Below are positions 53,404 through 62,475 of a stretch of 64,000 bases of DNA, piece by piece. Each line of letters opens with the position of its first letter. Positions within the stretch are counted from its first letter, which is position 1. Origin of the DNA: Candidatus Fluviicola riflensis. Its GTDB lineage: Bacteria > Bacteroidota > Bacteroidia > Flavobacteriales_D > Crocinitomicaceae. A program made the translations under genes and the position numbers. The notes beneath the pieces were generated by a model. The model was not told the origin of the DNA. It saw only the letters and a list, made by a program, of their open reading frames with translations, and did not search any database. The stretch lies in contig CP022585.1 in the NCBI GenBank assembly GCA_002243285.1, positions 62,001 through 126,000 of the forward strand, written 5' to 3'.

Positions 53404-54438
53404 TCAAACCATATCCCAACCCGCCACAAAAATCGGCTTGGAATTCAATTCATCCAGCTTGAGCCAGTTTTTGCGTAATACTACCACATCTACCGGTGTT
53501 TGAGAAGTCAGTTTGTGCAGCACTCCCCAATTGACGCAGTGCCTGGCTTCACGCCACAACGATTCTCTCCGGTCGATCCACCACAATAAAACGTGTTGAT
53601 TTTCCTGCTCGAGAATGCCTTCAAAAAAGCAGCTTAGCAGATTCGGATCATTGCTTTGAACACATACTGATTCCGGCACGATGAAGCGATGATTTTTCGG
53701 TTGGATAATCTTACGTAAACCTGGAATGAAGGGAACTACTTTGGTGAGAAAACCACCCAACGCTCCGGGTAAACGTTCAATCACCCAATGTGCTTGAGTG
53801 ATCTTGGCAAACGCAACCAGTTCATTGCTTTCGTTGAACATACCATAATACAACGGATTTTCACAATGTTCCGGAACAAAATAGGCGTGACATTTTTGCA
53901 CCTGCTGTAGTTTCGCGGCAATCAATTCTTCATCGGTTAATTTACGCACCGATGCCTGAGCTTTTGGTTTTACGCGACTGAAGGTTTGTGTGACCAATTG
54001 CGCTTCGGTACGAAAACCAAACTGCTCGGCCATCCATTTGCTGCGTTCGTTTTTCGGGTCGATGTAAGCGTATAATGTTTCAGGAGCTTCGCCATATTTA
54101 CCATCGAATACATCCTGGTAAAAGCTGGCAACTTCCTGTTTCAGGCGTGAACGTGCACGATCAGCATGCTGGCCGTTTTTAGACGCCTGTTTCTGCCCGG
54201 AAAAGGCGAAATAACGTACATACCAATGTTTTTTCCGGCGGCAGAACGTTACGTTTCCCTGCACTTTTCCATCTCTTTCCACCGACAAAAACAAGGGATC
54301 TTCTGCCTCAGAAATGCGTTGTTCAGTATCCAAATGACGGTATCGGGCACCATTGGTACCGAGCGTTGTTTGGGTCAACAGTTCCAATAGCGCCGGGGTT
54401 GCTTCATAGCGAATCGTAAATCTTGACGAAAGAGACAT
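53404..54438 (-). CDS. Hypothetical protein, two-domain GNAT-like
   Basis: This 344-residue protein has no signal peptide. The N-terminal half has a GNAT-like layout (GKVQGNVTFCRRKKHWYVRYFAF, then a helix and YIDPKNERSKWMAEQFGFRTE), the second half (MFNESNELVAFAKITQAHWVIERLPG and FVAGWDMV at the end) may be a second GNAT-like fold. The acetyl-CoA P-loop consensus is not clear, so enzymatic activity is uncertain. It begins 1 bp beyond the YqhD-like dehydrogenase stop and is probably its operon partner. Confidence 0.7.
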   Translation of the reverse strand: MSLSSRFTIRYEATPALLELLTQTTLGTNGARYRHLDTEQRISEAEDPLFLSVERDGKVQGNVTFCRRKKHWYVRYFAFSGQKQASKNGQHADRARSRLKQEVASFYQDVFDGKYGEAPETLYAYIDPKNERSKWMAEQFGFRTEAQLVTQTFSRVKPKAQASVRKLTDEELIAAKLQQVQKCHAYFVPEHCENPLYYGMFNESNELVAFAKITQAHWVIERLPGALGGFLTKVVPFIPGLRKIIQPKNHRFIVPESVCVQSNDPNLLSCFFEGILEQENQHVLLWWIDRRESLWREARHCVNWGVLHKLTSQTPVDVVVLRKNWLKLDELNSKPIFVAGWDMV

Positions 54439-54439
54439 T

Positions 54440-55609
54440 TCAGTAAGCGTTTAATACTATTTGTTCGGCATCTGCGGGTGTCAGTGACTGGTGTTCTCCC
54501 AATCCTGTCCAGTTTCGCTCTTCAAAACGCTGGCGGATAATGGCCGCTGTTTCTTCATGATAGGGCGTATAATCAGAAATGTGCGTTGCCACGCCTAATG
54601 CTTTGAAAAACTGCTCCGTTTCAATAATGGCCAATTGTGCCACTTCGTCATCGGTACCGGTTTTGTGCCAAACCCTTCGGCCGTATTGGGCCAGTTTCTC
54701 TTTTTTCTGTTCGAATTGATGTTCGTACAAACGTGGAGCAATAATGGCGAGTGTCTGAGCGTGATCGATACCATGCAAAGCTGTTAATTCATGGCCGATC
54801 ATGTGCGTTGCCCAATCCGTAGTTACTCCGCAGCGAAGCAAACCATTCAGTGCCTGATTGGCGCACCACATTAGGTTGGATGCCAGTTTATAATCGGCCG
54901 GGTCTTCTACAACAGCCTGACCGATTTCCAGTAAAGTCGATAAAATCCCCTCAGCGTAGCGTTCCTGCAATAAATTGTCAGAAGGAAACGTGAGGTATTG
55001 TTCCATGGTATGCATAAATGCATCGATGACACCATTGGCCACTTGTCGTTTGGGTAAAGTTGCCACGAAAGTCGGATCCATGATCGCAAATTTCGGAAAG
55101 AACAACGGTCCGCCCATCGTACGTTTTTCTTTTAGCGAAGCACGGCTGATCACCGCGCCTGAGTTCGATTCCGAACCTGTAGCAGGCAATGTAAGAATAC
55201 AACCGAAAGGAACAGCTTCGGTGAATACTTTCCCGGGTTCGCGCAGCAACACTTCCCACGGATCGCCGGCATAATTGACTGCTCCGGAAATAAATTTTAC
55301 ACCGTCGATGACCGAACCACCGCCAACCGCCAGTAAAAACCCGATGTTGTGCTCGCGGATATATTCTACGGCTTTCATCAGCGTATCAAATTCCGGGTTG
55401 GCTTCAATTCCTTTGAATAAATGAATGTCAAACGCCGAAAGTTTGCCTTTCAACTGATCTAAAAACCCTGAGCGTTCAATTGAGCCGCCACCATAGATTA
55501 TCAGTACCGATTTACCGCTGTAATGTTTGGTAATCAGCTCCGGAACACGATGCATTTGGTTTTTTCCAAACACAATAGTGGTGGGCGTTGTAATCTCAAA
55601 ATTATCCAT
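54440..55609 (-). CDS. yqhD: Iron-containing alcohol dehydrogenase, YqhD-like
   Basis: This 389-residue iron-dependent enzyme closely resembles E. coli YqhD, an NADPH-dependent aldehyde reductase that detoxifies short-chain aldehydes. Matching segments are TPTTIVFGKNQ, YGGGSIERSG, LLAVGGGSVIDG, LTLPATGSESNSGAVISR, the metal ligands in DAFMHTMEQ (Asp, His) and HELTALHGIDHAQT (two His). The GGGS pattern after the first strand fits NADPH use. The ATG at 55609 is chosen over an upstream TTG because YqhD proteins begin at this point. Its 234-bp upstream region is shared with the divergent aldo/keto reductase gene. Confidence 0.93.
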   Translation of the reverse strand: MDNFEITTPTTIVFGKNQMHRVPELITKHYSGKSVLIIYGGGSIERSGFLDQLKGKLSAFDIHLFKGIEANPEFDTLMKAVEYIREHNIGFLLAVGGGSVIDGVKFISGAVNYAGDPWEVLLREPGKVFTEAVPFGCILTLPATGSESNSGAVISRASLKEKRTMGGPLFFPKFAIMDPTFVATLPKRQVANGVIDAFMHTMEQYLTFPSDNLLQERYAEGILSTLLEIGQAVVEDPADYKLASNLMWCANQALNGLLRCGVTTDWATHMIGHELTALHGIDHAQTLAIIAPRLYEHQFEQKKEKLAQYGRRVWHKTGTDDEVAQLAIIETEQFFKALGVATHISDYTPYHEETAAIIRQRFEERNWTGLGEHQSLTPADAEQIVLNAY

Positions 55610-55624
55610 AGCGAAAGTATCAGA

Positions 55625-55632
55625 CAAAAATA
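55625..55632 (-). promoter_or_regulatory. -7 promoter element for yqhD
   Basis: TATTTTTG on the reverse strand matches TAnnTTTG exactly and lies 15 nt before the ATG at 55609. No well-spaced -33 TTG is seen, so it may need an activator. Confidence 0.55.
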
Positions 55633-55725
55633 CGGAACAATTGAAACTTCACCTATTATTTGGCTTTTTTTGGTAGCGTTATTCTAATTCCTGAACCAAG
55701 GTTAAATGCAAATGAGAGATGACAA

Positions 55726-55740
55726 TCTTCCCTGGGAAGA
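55726..55740. promoter_or_regulatory. 7-bp perfect palindrome in the divergent control region
   Basis: TCTTCCC-T-GGGAAGA lies between yqhD and the aldo/keto reductase gene, 61 nt upstream of the latter's -7 element. It is a candidate operator; no protein can be assigned from the sequence alone. Confidence 0.4.
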
Positions 55741-55801
55741 ATTGTTTGAATTTCGCACTAATCGGTTTGTTTCTTACACCTGATTCCAGGTATGGCGATG
55801 G

Positions 55802-55809
55802 TACTTTTG
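55802..55809 (+). promoter_or_regulatory. -7 promoter element for the aldo/keto reductase gene
   Basis: TACTTTTG matches TAnnTTTG exactly, 34 nt before the ATG at 55844. Confidence 0.5.
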
Positions 55810-55843
55810 TATCCGCCTCAGGCAAGAACTAAAAATCAATATC

Positions 55844-56872
55844 ATGAAGTATAATTTATATGGGAACACCGGCCTCGTTGTGTCGGAATTGTGTTTGGGC
55901 ACCATGACTTTCGGTGGTGAAGGAATATGGAAAGCCATTGGCATGTTGCAACAGGCTGAGGTCAATCAAATCGTGAAAAGCGCTGTTGATGCGGGAATTA
56001 ATTTCATCGATACCGCCAATATTTACTCGTATGGCGAATCGGAACGTTTGCTTGGAAATGCCATTCGGGAATTGGGATTAGATCGAAACGAACTCATTAT
56101 TGCCAGTAAAGTAAGAGGTAGAATGGGGGAAGGACAAAACAATGCCGGACTTTCCAGGCTGCATATTTTTCAATCGGTCGAAGCCAGTTTACGTCGCCTT
56201 CAAATGGATTATCTGGACATTTTGTATGTGCATGGAGTAGATCCACTCACTCCAGTAGAGCAAACAATGCGGGCGCTCAACGACTTGGTGGTGGCTGGAA
56301 AAGTACGTTACATTGCTGTTTGCAACTGGCCCGCCTGGATGGTGATGAAAGCACAGGGAATTGCCCGGCTAAATGGCTGGCACACATTTGAAGGGTTGCA
56401 GTATTTTTATTCGGTTGGCGGACGCGATATTGAACGCGAAATCTTACCGATGGCAAAAGACCAAAACCTGGCAGTGATGCCTTGGAGTCCGCTGGCAGGC
56501 GGATTTTTCTCCGGAAAATACACGCGCGACGAAGCAACGGGTCAAAATCGCAGAGACAATTTCGACTTTCCTCCAATCAACAAAGACAAAGGTTATGATA
56601 TCATTGATATTCTGCGCGAAATCAGCGAAATCCACCAAACGACAGTCGCCCAGGTTTCGTTAGCTTGGATTCGTCTGCAGCAAGGTGTTACGAGTACGAT
56701 CATCGGCGCAAAAACAGTGCAGCAACTCCTGGATAATTGTGCTTCAGTAAACCTTGAGTTGTCGACAGAGGAATTGAGTAGAATAGATGCAGCAAGCGCA
56801 TTGTCAAGTGAATACCCGGGTTGGATGGTCGAACGACAAGTAACAGATCGCACCCTTAATCAGAAGAAATAG
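55844..56872 (+). CDS. Aldo/keto reductase
   Basis: This 342-residue TIM-barrel NADPH reductase of aldehydes and ketones has INFIDTANIYSYGESERLLG with the catalytic Asp and Tyr, the catalytic Lys in LIIASKVRGR, the His in LDILYVHGVD, PWSPLAGGFFSGKY and IIGAKTVQQLLDN at the nucleotide-binding end. The length and motifs suggest the AKR11/YajO-like group rather than the shorter DkgA type. It is divergent from the YqhD-like gene and followed by an AraC regulator. A terminator follows it. Confidence 0.94.
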   Translation: MKYNLYGNTGLVVSELCLGTMTFGGEGIWKAIGMLQQAEVNQIVKSAVDAGINFIDTANIYSYGESERLLGNAIRELGLDRNELIIASKVRGRMGEGQNNAGLSRLHIFQSVEASLRRLQMDYLDILYVHGVDPLTPVEQTMRALNDLVVAGKVRYIAVCNWPAWMVMKAQGIARLNGWHTFEGLQYFYSVGGRDIEREILPMAKDQNLAVMPWSPLAGGFFSGKYTRDEATGQNRRDNFDFPPINKDKGYDIIDILREISEIHQTTVAQVSLAWIRLQQGVTSTIIGAKTVQQLLDNCASVNLELSTEELSRIDAASALSSEYPGWMVERQVTDRTLNQKK

Positions 56873-56882
56873 AAAACGGACT

Positions 56883-56932
56883 AAAATCAAACTATATGCA
56901 ACTCAAATCACTTTGCATGTAGTTTGATTTTT
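56883..56932 (+). terminator. Terminator after the aldo/keto reductase gene
   Basis: AAAATCAAACTATATGCAA (from 56883) pairs with TTGCATGTAGTTTGATTTT (to 56931) with a G-U pair, followed by T residues. It separates the reductase from the AraC gene at 56949. Confidence 0.85.
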
Positions 56933-56948
56933 GTATTTTTCAACTCGT

Positions 56949-57836
56949 ATGTCAACAACGCGAGATTCGATACAACCCAATAGAAATGCACCGATGTTGC
57001 AACGCGATTTCGGGCAATTTAATGCTATTCGCATCAGGGATCTTCCCAAAATGGCGGGTGGACCTGTTACCTATAACCGCCGCGATTATTACAAAATCAG
57101 TTTGTACCAGGGAAACAGTATTTACCATTACGCTGATAAAAGTTTGGAGATTTCCGGTACAAACCTGCTGTTTTTCAGCCCGAAAGTTCCGTATACACTT
57201 GAGAAAGTCTCCGGTGAAAACAATGGTTGTTTCTGTATTTTCACTGAAGCCTTTTTCCGCGATCAACCGTTGGCGAACCTTGGTGAGCTACCTATGTTTA
57301 AACCGGGTGGAAAATCGTTTTATACACTCGATGTCGAACAGGAAGCACACCTGGAATTGATTTTCGAAAAAATACTTACAGAAGCAGGTTCCGACTATTT
57401 GTACAAATATGATCTGATTCGTGCGCTTGTAAGCGAGCTGATTCATTTTGCACTCAAATTGCAACCTTCGGAAAATGTGTATAAACATCCCGATTCCAAT
57501 TCCCGCTTAACGTCTGTTTTCACCGAATTACTCGAGCGGCAATTTCCAATCGAATCTACTCAGCAGCGGCTCGAAATGCGTTCGGCTAGCGATTATGCCG
57601 GGCAACTTTCGGTACACGTTAATCATCTGAATCGGGCCATTAGGGAAACAACCGGGAAAACCACAACCTATCGGATTTCTGAGCGTATGATCAAAGAAGC
57701 CAAAGCTTTGCTCAAACACACCGGTTGGAACGTTGCTGAAATAGCCTATTGTTTGGGATTTGAAGAACCGGCACACTTCCATCATTTTTTTAAAAAACAA
57801 ACCGGTATTACGCCATCTGCTTTTCGGGCAAGTTAG
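56949..57836 (+). CDS. AraC family transcriptional regulator
   Basis: This 295-residue regulator has an N-terminal cupin-like effector domain (YYKISLYQGNSIYHYADKSL, LLFFSPKVPYTLEKVSGE) and a C-terminal AraC DNA-binding domain (LSVHVNHLNRAIRETTGKTT, then VAEIAYCLGFEEPAHFHHFF and KKQTGITPSAFR). The ATG at 56949 is chosen over a TTG further upstream. It lies 76 bp after the aldo/keto reductase. By analogy with E. coli YqhC it may activate the reductase genes in response to aldehydes; this is inference. Confidence 0.92.
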   Translation: MSTTRDSIQPNRNAPMLQRDFGQFNAIRIRDLPKMAGGPVTYNRRDYYKISLYQGNSIYHYADKSLEISGTNLLFFSPKVPYTLEKVSGENNGCFCIFTEAFFRDQPLANLGELPMFKPGGKSFYTLDVEQEAHLELIFEKILTEAGSDYLYKYDLIRALVSELIHFALKLQPSENVYKHPDSNSRLTSVFTELLERQFPIESTQQRLEMRSASDYAGQLSVHVNHLNRAIRETTGKTTTYRISERMIKEAKALLKHTGWNVAEIAYCLGFEEPAHFHHFFKKQTGITPSAFRAS

Positions 57837-57841
57837 CCGTT

Positions 57842-59131
57842 TCATTCATCCATTTCGGAATGCGACTTCGTTTCCCGCATCAGCACATAAACGAGCAGCG
57901 AGATCACCACACATCCTGTAATATACCAGTAAAACCAGGCTTCATGTCCGATATCTTTGAGCCAAAGCGCAATATATTCGGCACTTCCGCCAAAAACAGC
58001 AACAGTGACCGCGTACGGAAACCCAACTCCCAGCGCACGGATTTCAGTTGGAAATAACTCCGCTTTCACAACGGCATTGATACTGGTATAACCACTCACG
58101 ATTATCAGTGCGGCCAGCAGCAGGAAAAAGGCAGTCCAGACAGAGTTCGTATGACTGAGCGCTGTGAGTAACGGAACCGTAAACAGTGTTCCCAGGATTC
58201 CAAAACCAATGAGCAAGGGTTTCCGCCCGATTTTATCCGAAAGCGCTCCGAAAAAAGGTTGCAAACAGGCAAAAATCAGCAAACTGAAAAAAGACAAAAG
58301 TGTAGAAGTACTTTTTGATAAATGGACTGTATTCACAAGGAACTTTTGCATGTAAGTGGTGTATGTATAAAACGCAAGTGTTCCCCCGAGCGTCAGTCCG
58401 ACTACGATCAAAACGGCACGCGGATGTTCCATCAATGTCCGCAGCGTTCCTTTCCGGCTTGTTTTTTCGGTTCTGTGTGCGTCGAATGCAGTGGTTTCTT
58501 GCATCGATTTCCGCAAATACAACGCCACCAGCGATAACAGTGCCCCGAAAATAAATGGCAATCGCCAGCCCCACGATTCCAAAGCGCTTTCGTTGAGAAA
58601 ACGTTGAAGCAAAAGCTGAATCCCAAGCGCGATTAACTGACCGCCAATGAGTGTTACGTATTGAAAGCTGGCGTAAAAACCACGTCGGTTCGGTGTTGCC
58701 ATCTCACTCAGATAAGTAGCCGAAACGCCGTATTCGCCACCAACGCTCAAGCCTTGAACCATTCGTGCGATTAGTAGAATAATCGGAGCGGCAATTCCAA
58801 TGGTTTGATAAGTCGGTGTGACCGCGATCAACATTGATCCGAACGACATGATTAAAACCGACAACGTCATGGCGCGTTTTCGTCCCATTTTATCGGCAAT
58901 GCTTCCAAAAAGCCATCCTCCGACAGGTCGCATCAGAAATCCGACCGCGAAAATACCTGCTGTATTCATCAACTGGGCAGTAGCGTTACTTTCCGGGAAA
59001 AACGAATGTGAAAAATAGAGCGCAAAGGCCGAATATGCATACCAATCGTACCATTCTACCAGATTTCCGATAGAGCCACTGATAATGGCTTTTAGTTGTT
59101 TCTCTGAGACGCTTTTCGTTTGTTGTTCCAT
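57842..59131 (-). CDS. MFS transporter, metabolite:H+ symporter (KgtP-like)
   Basis: This 429-residue, 12-helix transporter belongs to the metabolite:proton symporter group of the major facilitator family. It has the group's start GNLVEWYDWYAYSAFALYFS, the MFS A-motif as FGSIADKMGRKRAM, MVQGLSVGGEYGVSATYLSE and GALSDKIGRKPLLIGFG in the second half. Length and pattern are closest to alpha-ketoglutarate permease (KgtP), but proline/betaine or citrate transport is equally possible. It converges on the AraC gene with 5 bp between the stops. Confidence 0.88.
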   Translation of the reverse strand: MEQQTKSVSEKQLKAIISGSIGNLVEWYDWYAYSAFALYFSHSFFPESNATAQLMNTAGIFAVGFLMRPVGGWLFGSIADKMGRKRAMTLSVLIMSFGSMLIAVTPTYQTIGIAAPIILLIARMVQGLSVGGEYGVSATYLSEMATPNRRGFYASFQYVTLIGGQLIALGIQLLLQRFLNESALESWGWRLPFIFGALLSLVALYLRKSMQETTAFDAHRTEKTSRKGTLRTLMEHPRAVLIVVGLTLGGTLAFYTYTTYMQKFLVNTVHLSKSTSTLLSFFSLLIFACLQPFFGALSDKIGRKPLLIGFGILGTLFTVPLLTALSHTNSVWTAFFLLLAALIIVSGYTSINAVVKAELFPTEIRALGVGFPYAVTVAVFGGSAEYIALWLKDIGHEAWFYWYITGCVVISLLVYVLMRETKSHSEMDE

Positions 59132-59369
59132 TGATTTTCCAAAACTAAAAAAAGGGATGGATAAATCAGGGAAGAAGGTTTGTGAAAAGAGGGTGTGAAT
59201 TTAATTCTCTGATTTCCAATATGTTTGAAACCTGGCTCATTCCTCATTTTGAACTATACCGGCATAAAAATAAAACCGTTCACAATATAGAATGTTAACA
59301 ATTCAATTTTATGTTAATAATTGGAACTTTTTGCTCCTTCCCTTGTTAGTTAATTCTAGCACTTTCAAG

Positions 59370-59377
59370 TATATTTG
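59370..59377 (+). promoter_or_regulatory. gcvP -7 promoter element
   Basis: TATATTTG matches TAnnTTTG exactly. A TTG at 59343 lies 24 nt upstream, a little farther than the preferred 19-21. The remaining gap between gcvP and the divergent transporter gene (about 300 nt) shows only AT-rich sequence with the repeated words ATGTTAACAATTCAA and ATGTTAATAATTGGA. Confidence 0.55.
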
Positions 59378-59435
59378 CAGTCCTGTTTCTACCTTTAATG
59401 TAAGAGCAGGCGAACTTTAATATTTCAGGAAAAAC

Positions 59436-62276
59436 ATGAACTCATTTTCATCCCGTCACATTGGTCCCGATAACACTGAAAAAACAGCTATGCTTGCTGC
59501 AATCGGTGTGCAATCGGTGCAAGAGTTAATTGATAAAACCATTCCGGCTCACATACGTTTGGATGGTGAGTTGAACATTGATCCGGCGATGACCGAGCAG
59601 GAATACCTGCAGCACATTACCGTTTTAGGAATGCAAAATCAGGTATTTAAATCGTTTATCGGTTTGGGATACAATGAAACCATTACGCCTTCTGTTATTT
59701 TGCGGAATGTATTGGAAAATCCGGGATGGTACACAGCTTACACGCCTTACCAGGCTGAGATTTCACAAGGCCGTTTGGAAGCTTTGTTGAATTTCCAAAC
59801 AATGGTGTTGGAACTCACCGGAATGGAAATTGCCAATGCATCGTTGCTCGATGAAGCAACAGCTGCTGCCGAAGCCATGATCATGTTTTACAACTCGCGT
59901 TCACGTCAGGAAGTAAAAGACAATCAAAATAAATTTTTCATAGCCGAAAGCGCTTTCCCGCAAACCATTGAAGTGGTATTGGGGCGCGCATTGAACCTGG
60001 GCATCGAATTGGTGCAGGGTGATGCGGCAACGTTTGTAAACGACGGAACGTATTTCGGTGCGGTGATTCAGTATCCTGATACAAAAGGTGCTATCACCGA
60101 TGTGAAAGGATTTATTTCTCGTAACGAAGGTTTACGTGTAGCGGTAGCCGCGGATATTTTAGCGTTGGTAATCTTGCAATCACCGGGTTCACTTGGAGCC
60201 GATGTGGTATTCGGTTCGTCGCAGCGTTTCGGTGTACCAATGGGGGCTGGCGGTCCGCACGCAGCATTTTTTGCCGCGAAAGACGAGTACAAACGCACTA
60301 TGCCGGGCCGTATCATCGGCGTGTCGAAAGATGCGGATGACAACCTTGCCTTGCGTATGGCGCTTCAAACACGTGAACAACACATCAAACGCGATAAAGC
60401 GACTTCCAATATTTGTACCGCTCAGGCTTTATTGGCGGTAATGGCAAGTATGTATGCTGTTTACCACGGACCTGCTCGCATGAAAGCAATCGCAGAGCAC
60501 GTTCACTCATTGGCTGTAAAAACCGCAAAAGGATTAAAAGCTGCCGGAATCACGGTTGCTTCCGATTCGTTTTTCGATACCGTTTGGGTGAAAGGGGTGA
60601 ATACTGCCAGCATTAAGGCAGCGGCCGAAGCCAAACAACTGAATTTCCGCATTATCAACGACAGTGAGCTCACCATCAGTTTCGGTGAACCGCATACAAC
60701 TGCTGATGTTGCAACAATTTTGAGTGTTTTCGGCGCAAATACAACTGTTTCGGATGAGGTTGAAAGCACGATTGCTTCGACTTTATTACGCACCGATGCT
60801 GTATTTACACATCCTACCTTCAACCGTCATCATTCAGAATCGAAAATGATGCGTTACCTGAAGCGTTTGGAAAACAAAGATTTGTCGTTGGTGCACAGCA
60901 TGATTCCGTTGGGTTCATGTACAATGAAACTAAACGCAGCTTCAGAATTAATTCCGATCACCAATCCGCAATTTGCGAATATGCACCCGTTTGCACCTGT
61001 AGCCCAGGCTGCCGGTTACCATGCGATGTTCCGTCAGTTGGAAAAGGATTTGTGTGAATCGACCGGATTTGCGGCGATGTCGTTACAACCGAATTCAGGC
61101 GCACAAGGCGAGTACGCCGGTTTGATGGTGATCAAAGCATACCATGAATCGCGCGGAGATAAACAACGTACCAAAATGATCATTCCTTCATCAGCTCACG
61201 GAACCAATCCTGCTTCGGCGGTAATGGCCGGTTTTGAAGTAGTGGTAACAGGTTGTGACGACAACGGAAACATCAACATCGATGAATTGCGCGAAGTGGC
61301 TACAGCGTTGAAAGACGAATTGGCCGGTTTGATGGTGACTTATCCGTCGACGCATGGTGTATATGAAGAAGGAATCCGTGAAATTACAACGATCATTCAC
61401 GACAACGGAGGACAGGTTTACATGGACGGTGCCAACATGAACGCACAGGTCGGTTTGACCAATCCTGGAAATATCGGTGCGGATGTGTGTCACTTGAACT
61501 TACACAAAACATTTGCCATTCCTCACGGAGGTGGCGGACCCGGAATGGGCCCAATCGGTGTGGCAGCGCATTTAGCACCGTTCTTGCCGAGTAATCCTGT
61601 GGTTGCAGCGGGTGGCGACCAACCGATTCATGCGGTTTCTGCAGCACCTTACGGAAGTGCCTTGATTTTGTTGATCTCTTACGGATACATCAAAATGCTT
61701 GGAGCGAAAGGATTGCGTGAATCAACTGAAATGGCCATTTTGAATGCCAACTACATCGCCGCGAAATTGAAAGGTCACTACGATGTGTTGTATACGGGCA
61801 AAAACGGAACGGTTGCCCACGAAATGATTTTGGATTGCCGCGAGTTTAAGAAAAACGCCGACGTAGAAGTAGCCGATATGGCGAAACGTTTGATTGACTT
61901 TGGTTTCCACGCACCAACGGTATCATTCCCGGTAGCAGGAACGCTGATGATCGAACCGACCGAATCGGAAGACAAAGAAGAACTGGACCGTTTCATCGAA
62001 GCCATGATCAAAATCCGTCAGGAAATTCGTGAAATCGAAAACGGCCACGCCGATAAAGCCAACAATTTATTGAAAAATGCACCGCACACCGCAGATTGCA
62101 TCATCAACAAAGACTGGAACTACCCGTATTCACCACAGGAAGCCGCTTATCCGGTTGCTTACCTCAAAGAATGGAAATACTGGGTACCTGTTCGCCGCGT
62201 TGACAATGCGTATGGCGACCGCAACCTGGTGTGCTCTTGCCCAAGTGTGGAGAGCTACATGCATGTGGAGGCATAA
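59436..62276 (+). CDS. gcvP: Glycine dehydrogenase (decarboxylating), P-protein
   Basis: The P-protein of the glycine cleavage system decarboxylates glycine with pyridoxal phosphate and passes the aminomethyl group to lipoyl GcvH. The 946-residue protein fuses the two P-protein halves, as in Bacteroidota. Visible motifs are FSSRHIGPDNTE at the start, SLLDEATAAAEAM, SQRFGVPMGAGGPHAAFFA, SMIPLGSCTMKLN, the PLP lysine in HLNLHKTFAIPHGGGGPG and SCPSVESYM at the end. It is monocistronic. GcvH and GcvT are not in this window. Confidence 0.97.
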   Translation: MNSFSSRHIGPDNTEKTAMLAAIGVQSVQELIDKTIPAHIRLDGELNIDPAMTEQEYLQHITVLGMQNQVFKSFIGLGYNETITPSVILRNVLENPGWYTAYTPYQAEISQGRLEALLNFQTMVLELTGMEIANASLLDEATAAAEAMIMFYNSRSRQEVKDNQNKFFIAESAFPQTIEVVLGRALNLGIELVQGDAATFVNDGTYFGAVIQYPDTKGAITDVKGFISRNEGLRVAVAADILALVILQSPGSLGADVVFGSSQRFGVPMGAGGPHAAFFAAKDEYKRTMPGRIIGVSKDADDNLALRMALQTREQHIKRDKATSNICTAQALLAVMASMYAVYHGPARMKAIAEHVHSLAVKTAKGLKAAGITVASDSFFDTVWVKGVNTASIKAAAEAKQLNFRIINDSELTISFGEPHTTADVATILSVFGANTTVSDEVESTIASTLLRTDAVFTHPTFNRHHSESKMMRYLKRLENKDLSLVHSMIPLGSCTMKLNAASELIPITNPQFANMHPFAPVAQAAGYHAMFRQLEKDLCESTGFAAMSLQPNSGAQGEYAGLMVIKAYHESRGDKQRTKMIIPSSAHGTNPASAVMAGFEVVVTGCDDNGNINIDELREVATALKDELAGLMVTYPSTHGVYEEGIREITTIIHDNGGQVYMDGANMNAQVGLTNPGNIGADVCHLNLHKTFAIPHGGGGPGMGPIGVAAHLAPFLPSNPVVAAGGDQPIHAVSAAPYGSALILLISYGYIKMLGAKGLRESTEMAILNANYIAAKLKGHYDVLYTGKNGTVAHEMILDCREFKKNADVEVADMAKRLIDFGFHAPTVSFPVAGTLMIEPTESEDKEELDRFIEAMIKIRQEIREIENGHADKANNLLKNAPHTADCIINKDWNYPYSPQEAAYPVAYLKEWKYWVPVRRVDNAYGDRNLVCSCPSVESYMHVEA

Positions 62277-62299
62277 GCAATAAAAGAATAGAATTGAAG

Positions 62300-62333
62300 A
62301 AACCGTTCCGCCTTGAGTGGGACGGTTTTTTTG
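62300..62333 (+). terminator. Terminator after gcvP
   Basis: AAACCG (62300-62305) pairs with CGGTTT (62323-62328), followed by seven T residues. Confidence 0.8.
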
Positions 62334-62443
62334 TTAATGCACGTTAATTACAAACCTGTTAAAGTGCAATTACCGTCTGGTAACACAAACAAGATTTTCA
62401 CCTTCTAAAACCGGAATTATTTTTTTAATCACAATAAGTAAAG

Positions 62444-62451
62444 TAATTTCG
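62444..62451 (+). promoter_or_regulatory. Degenerate -7 element before the LamG gene
   Basis: TAATTTCG, a one-base deviation from TAnnTTTG, lies 24 nt before the ATG at 62476. Confidence 0.35.
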
Positions 62452-62475
62452 CGATCAAATCAGTTAGATTCTACT

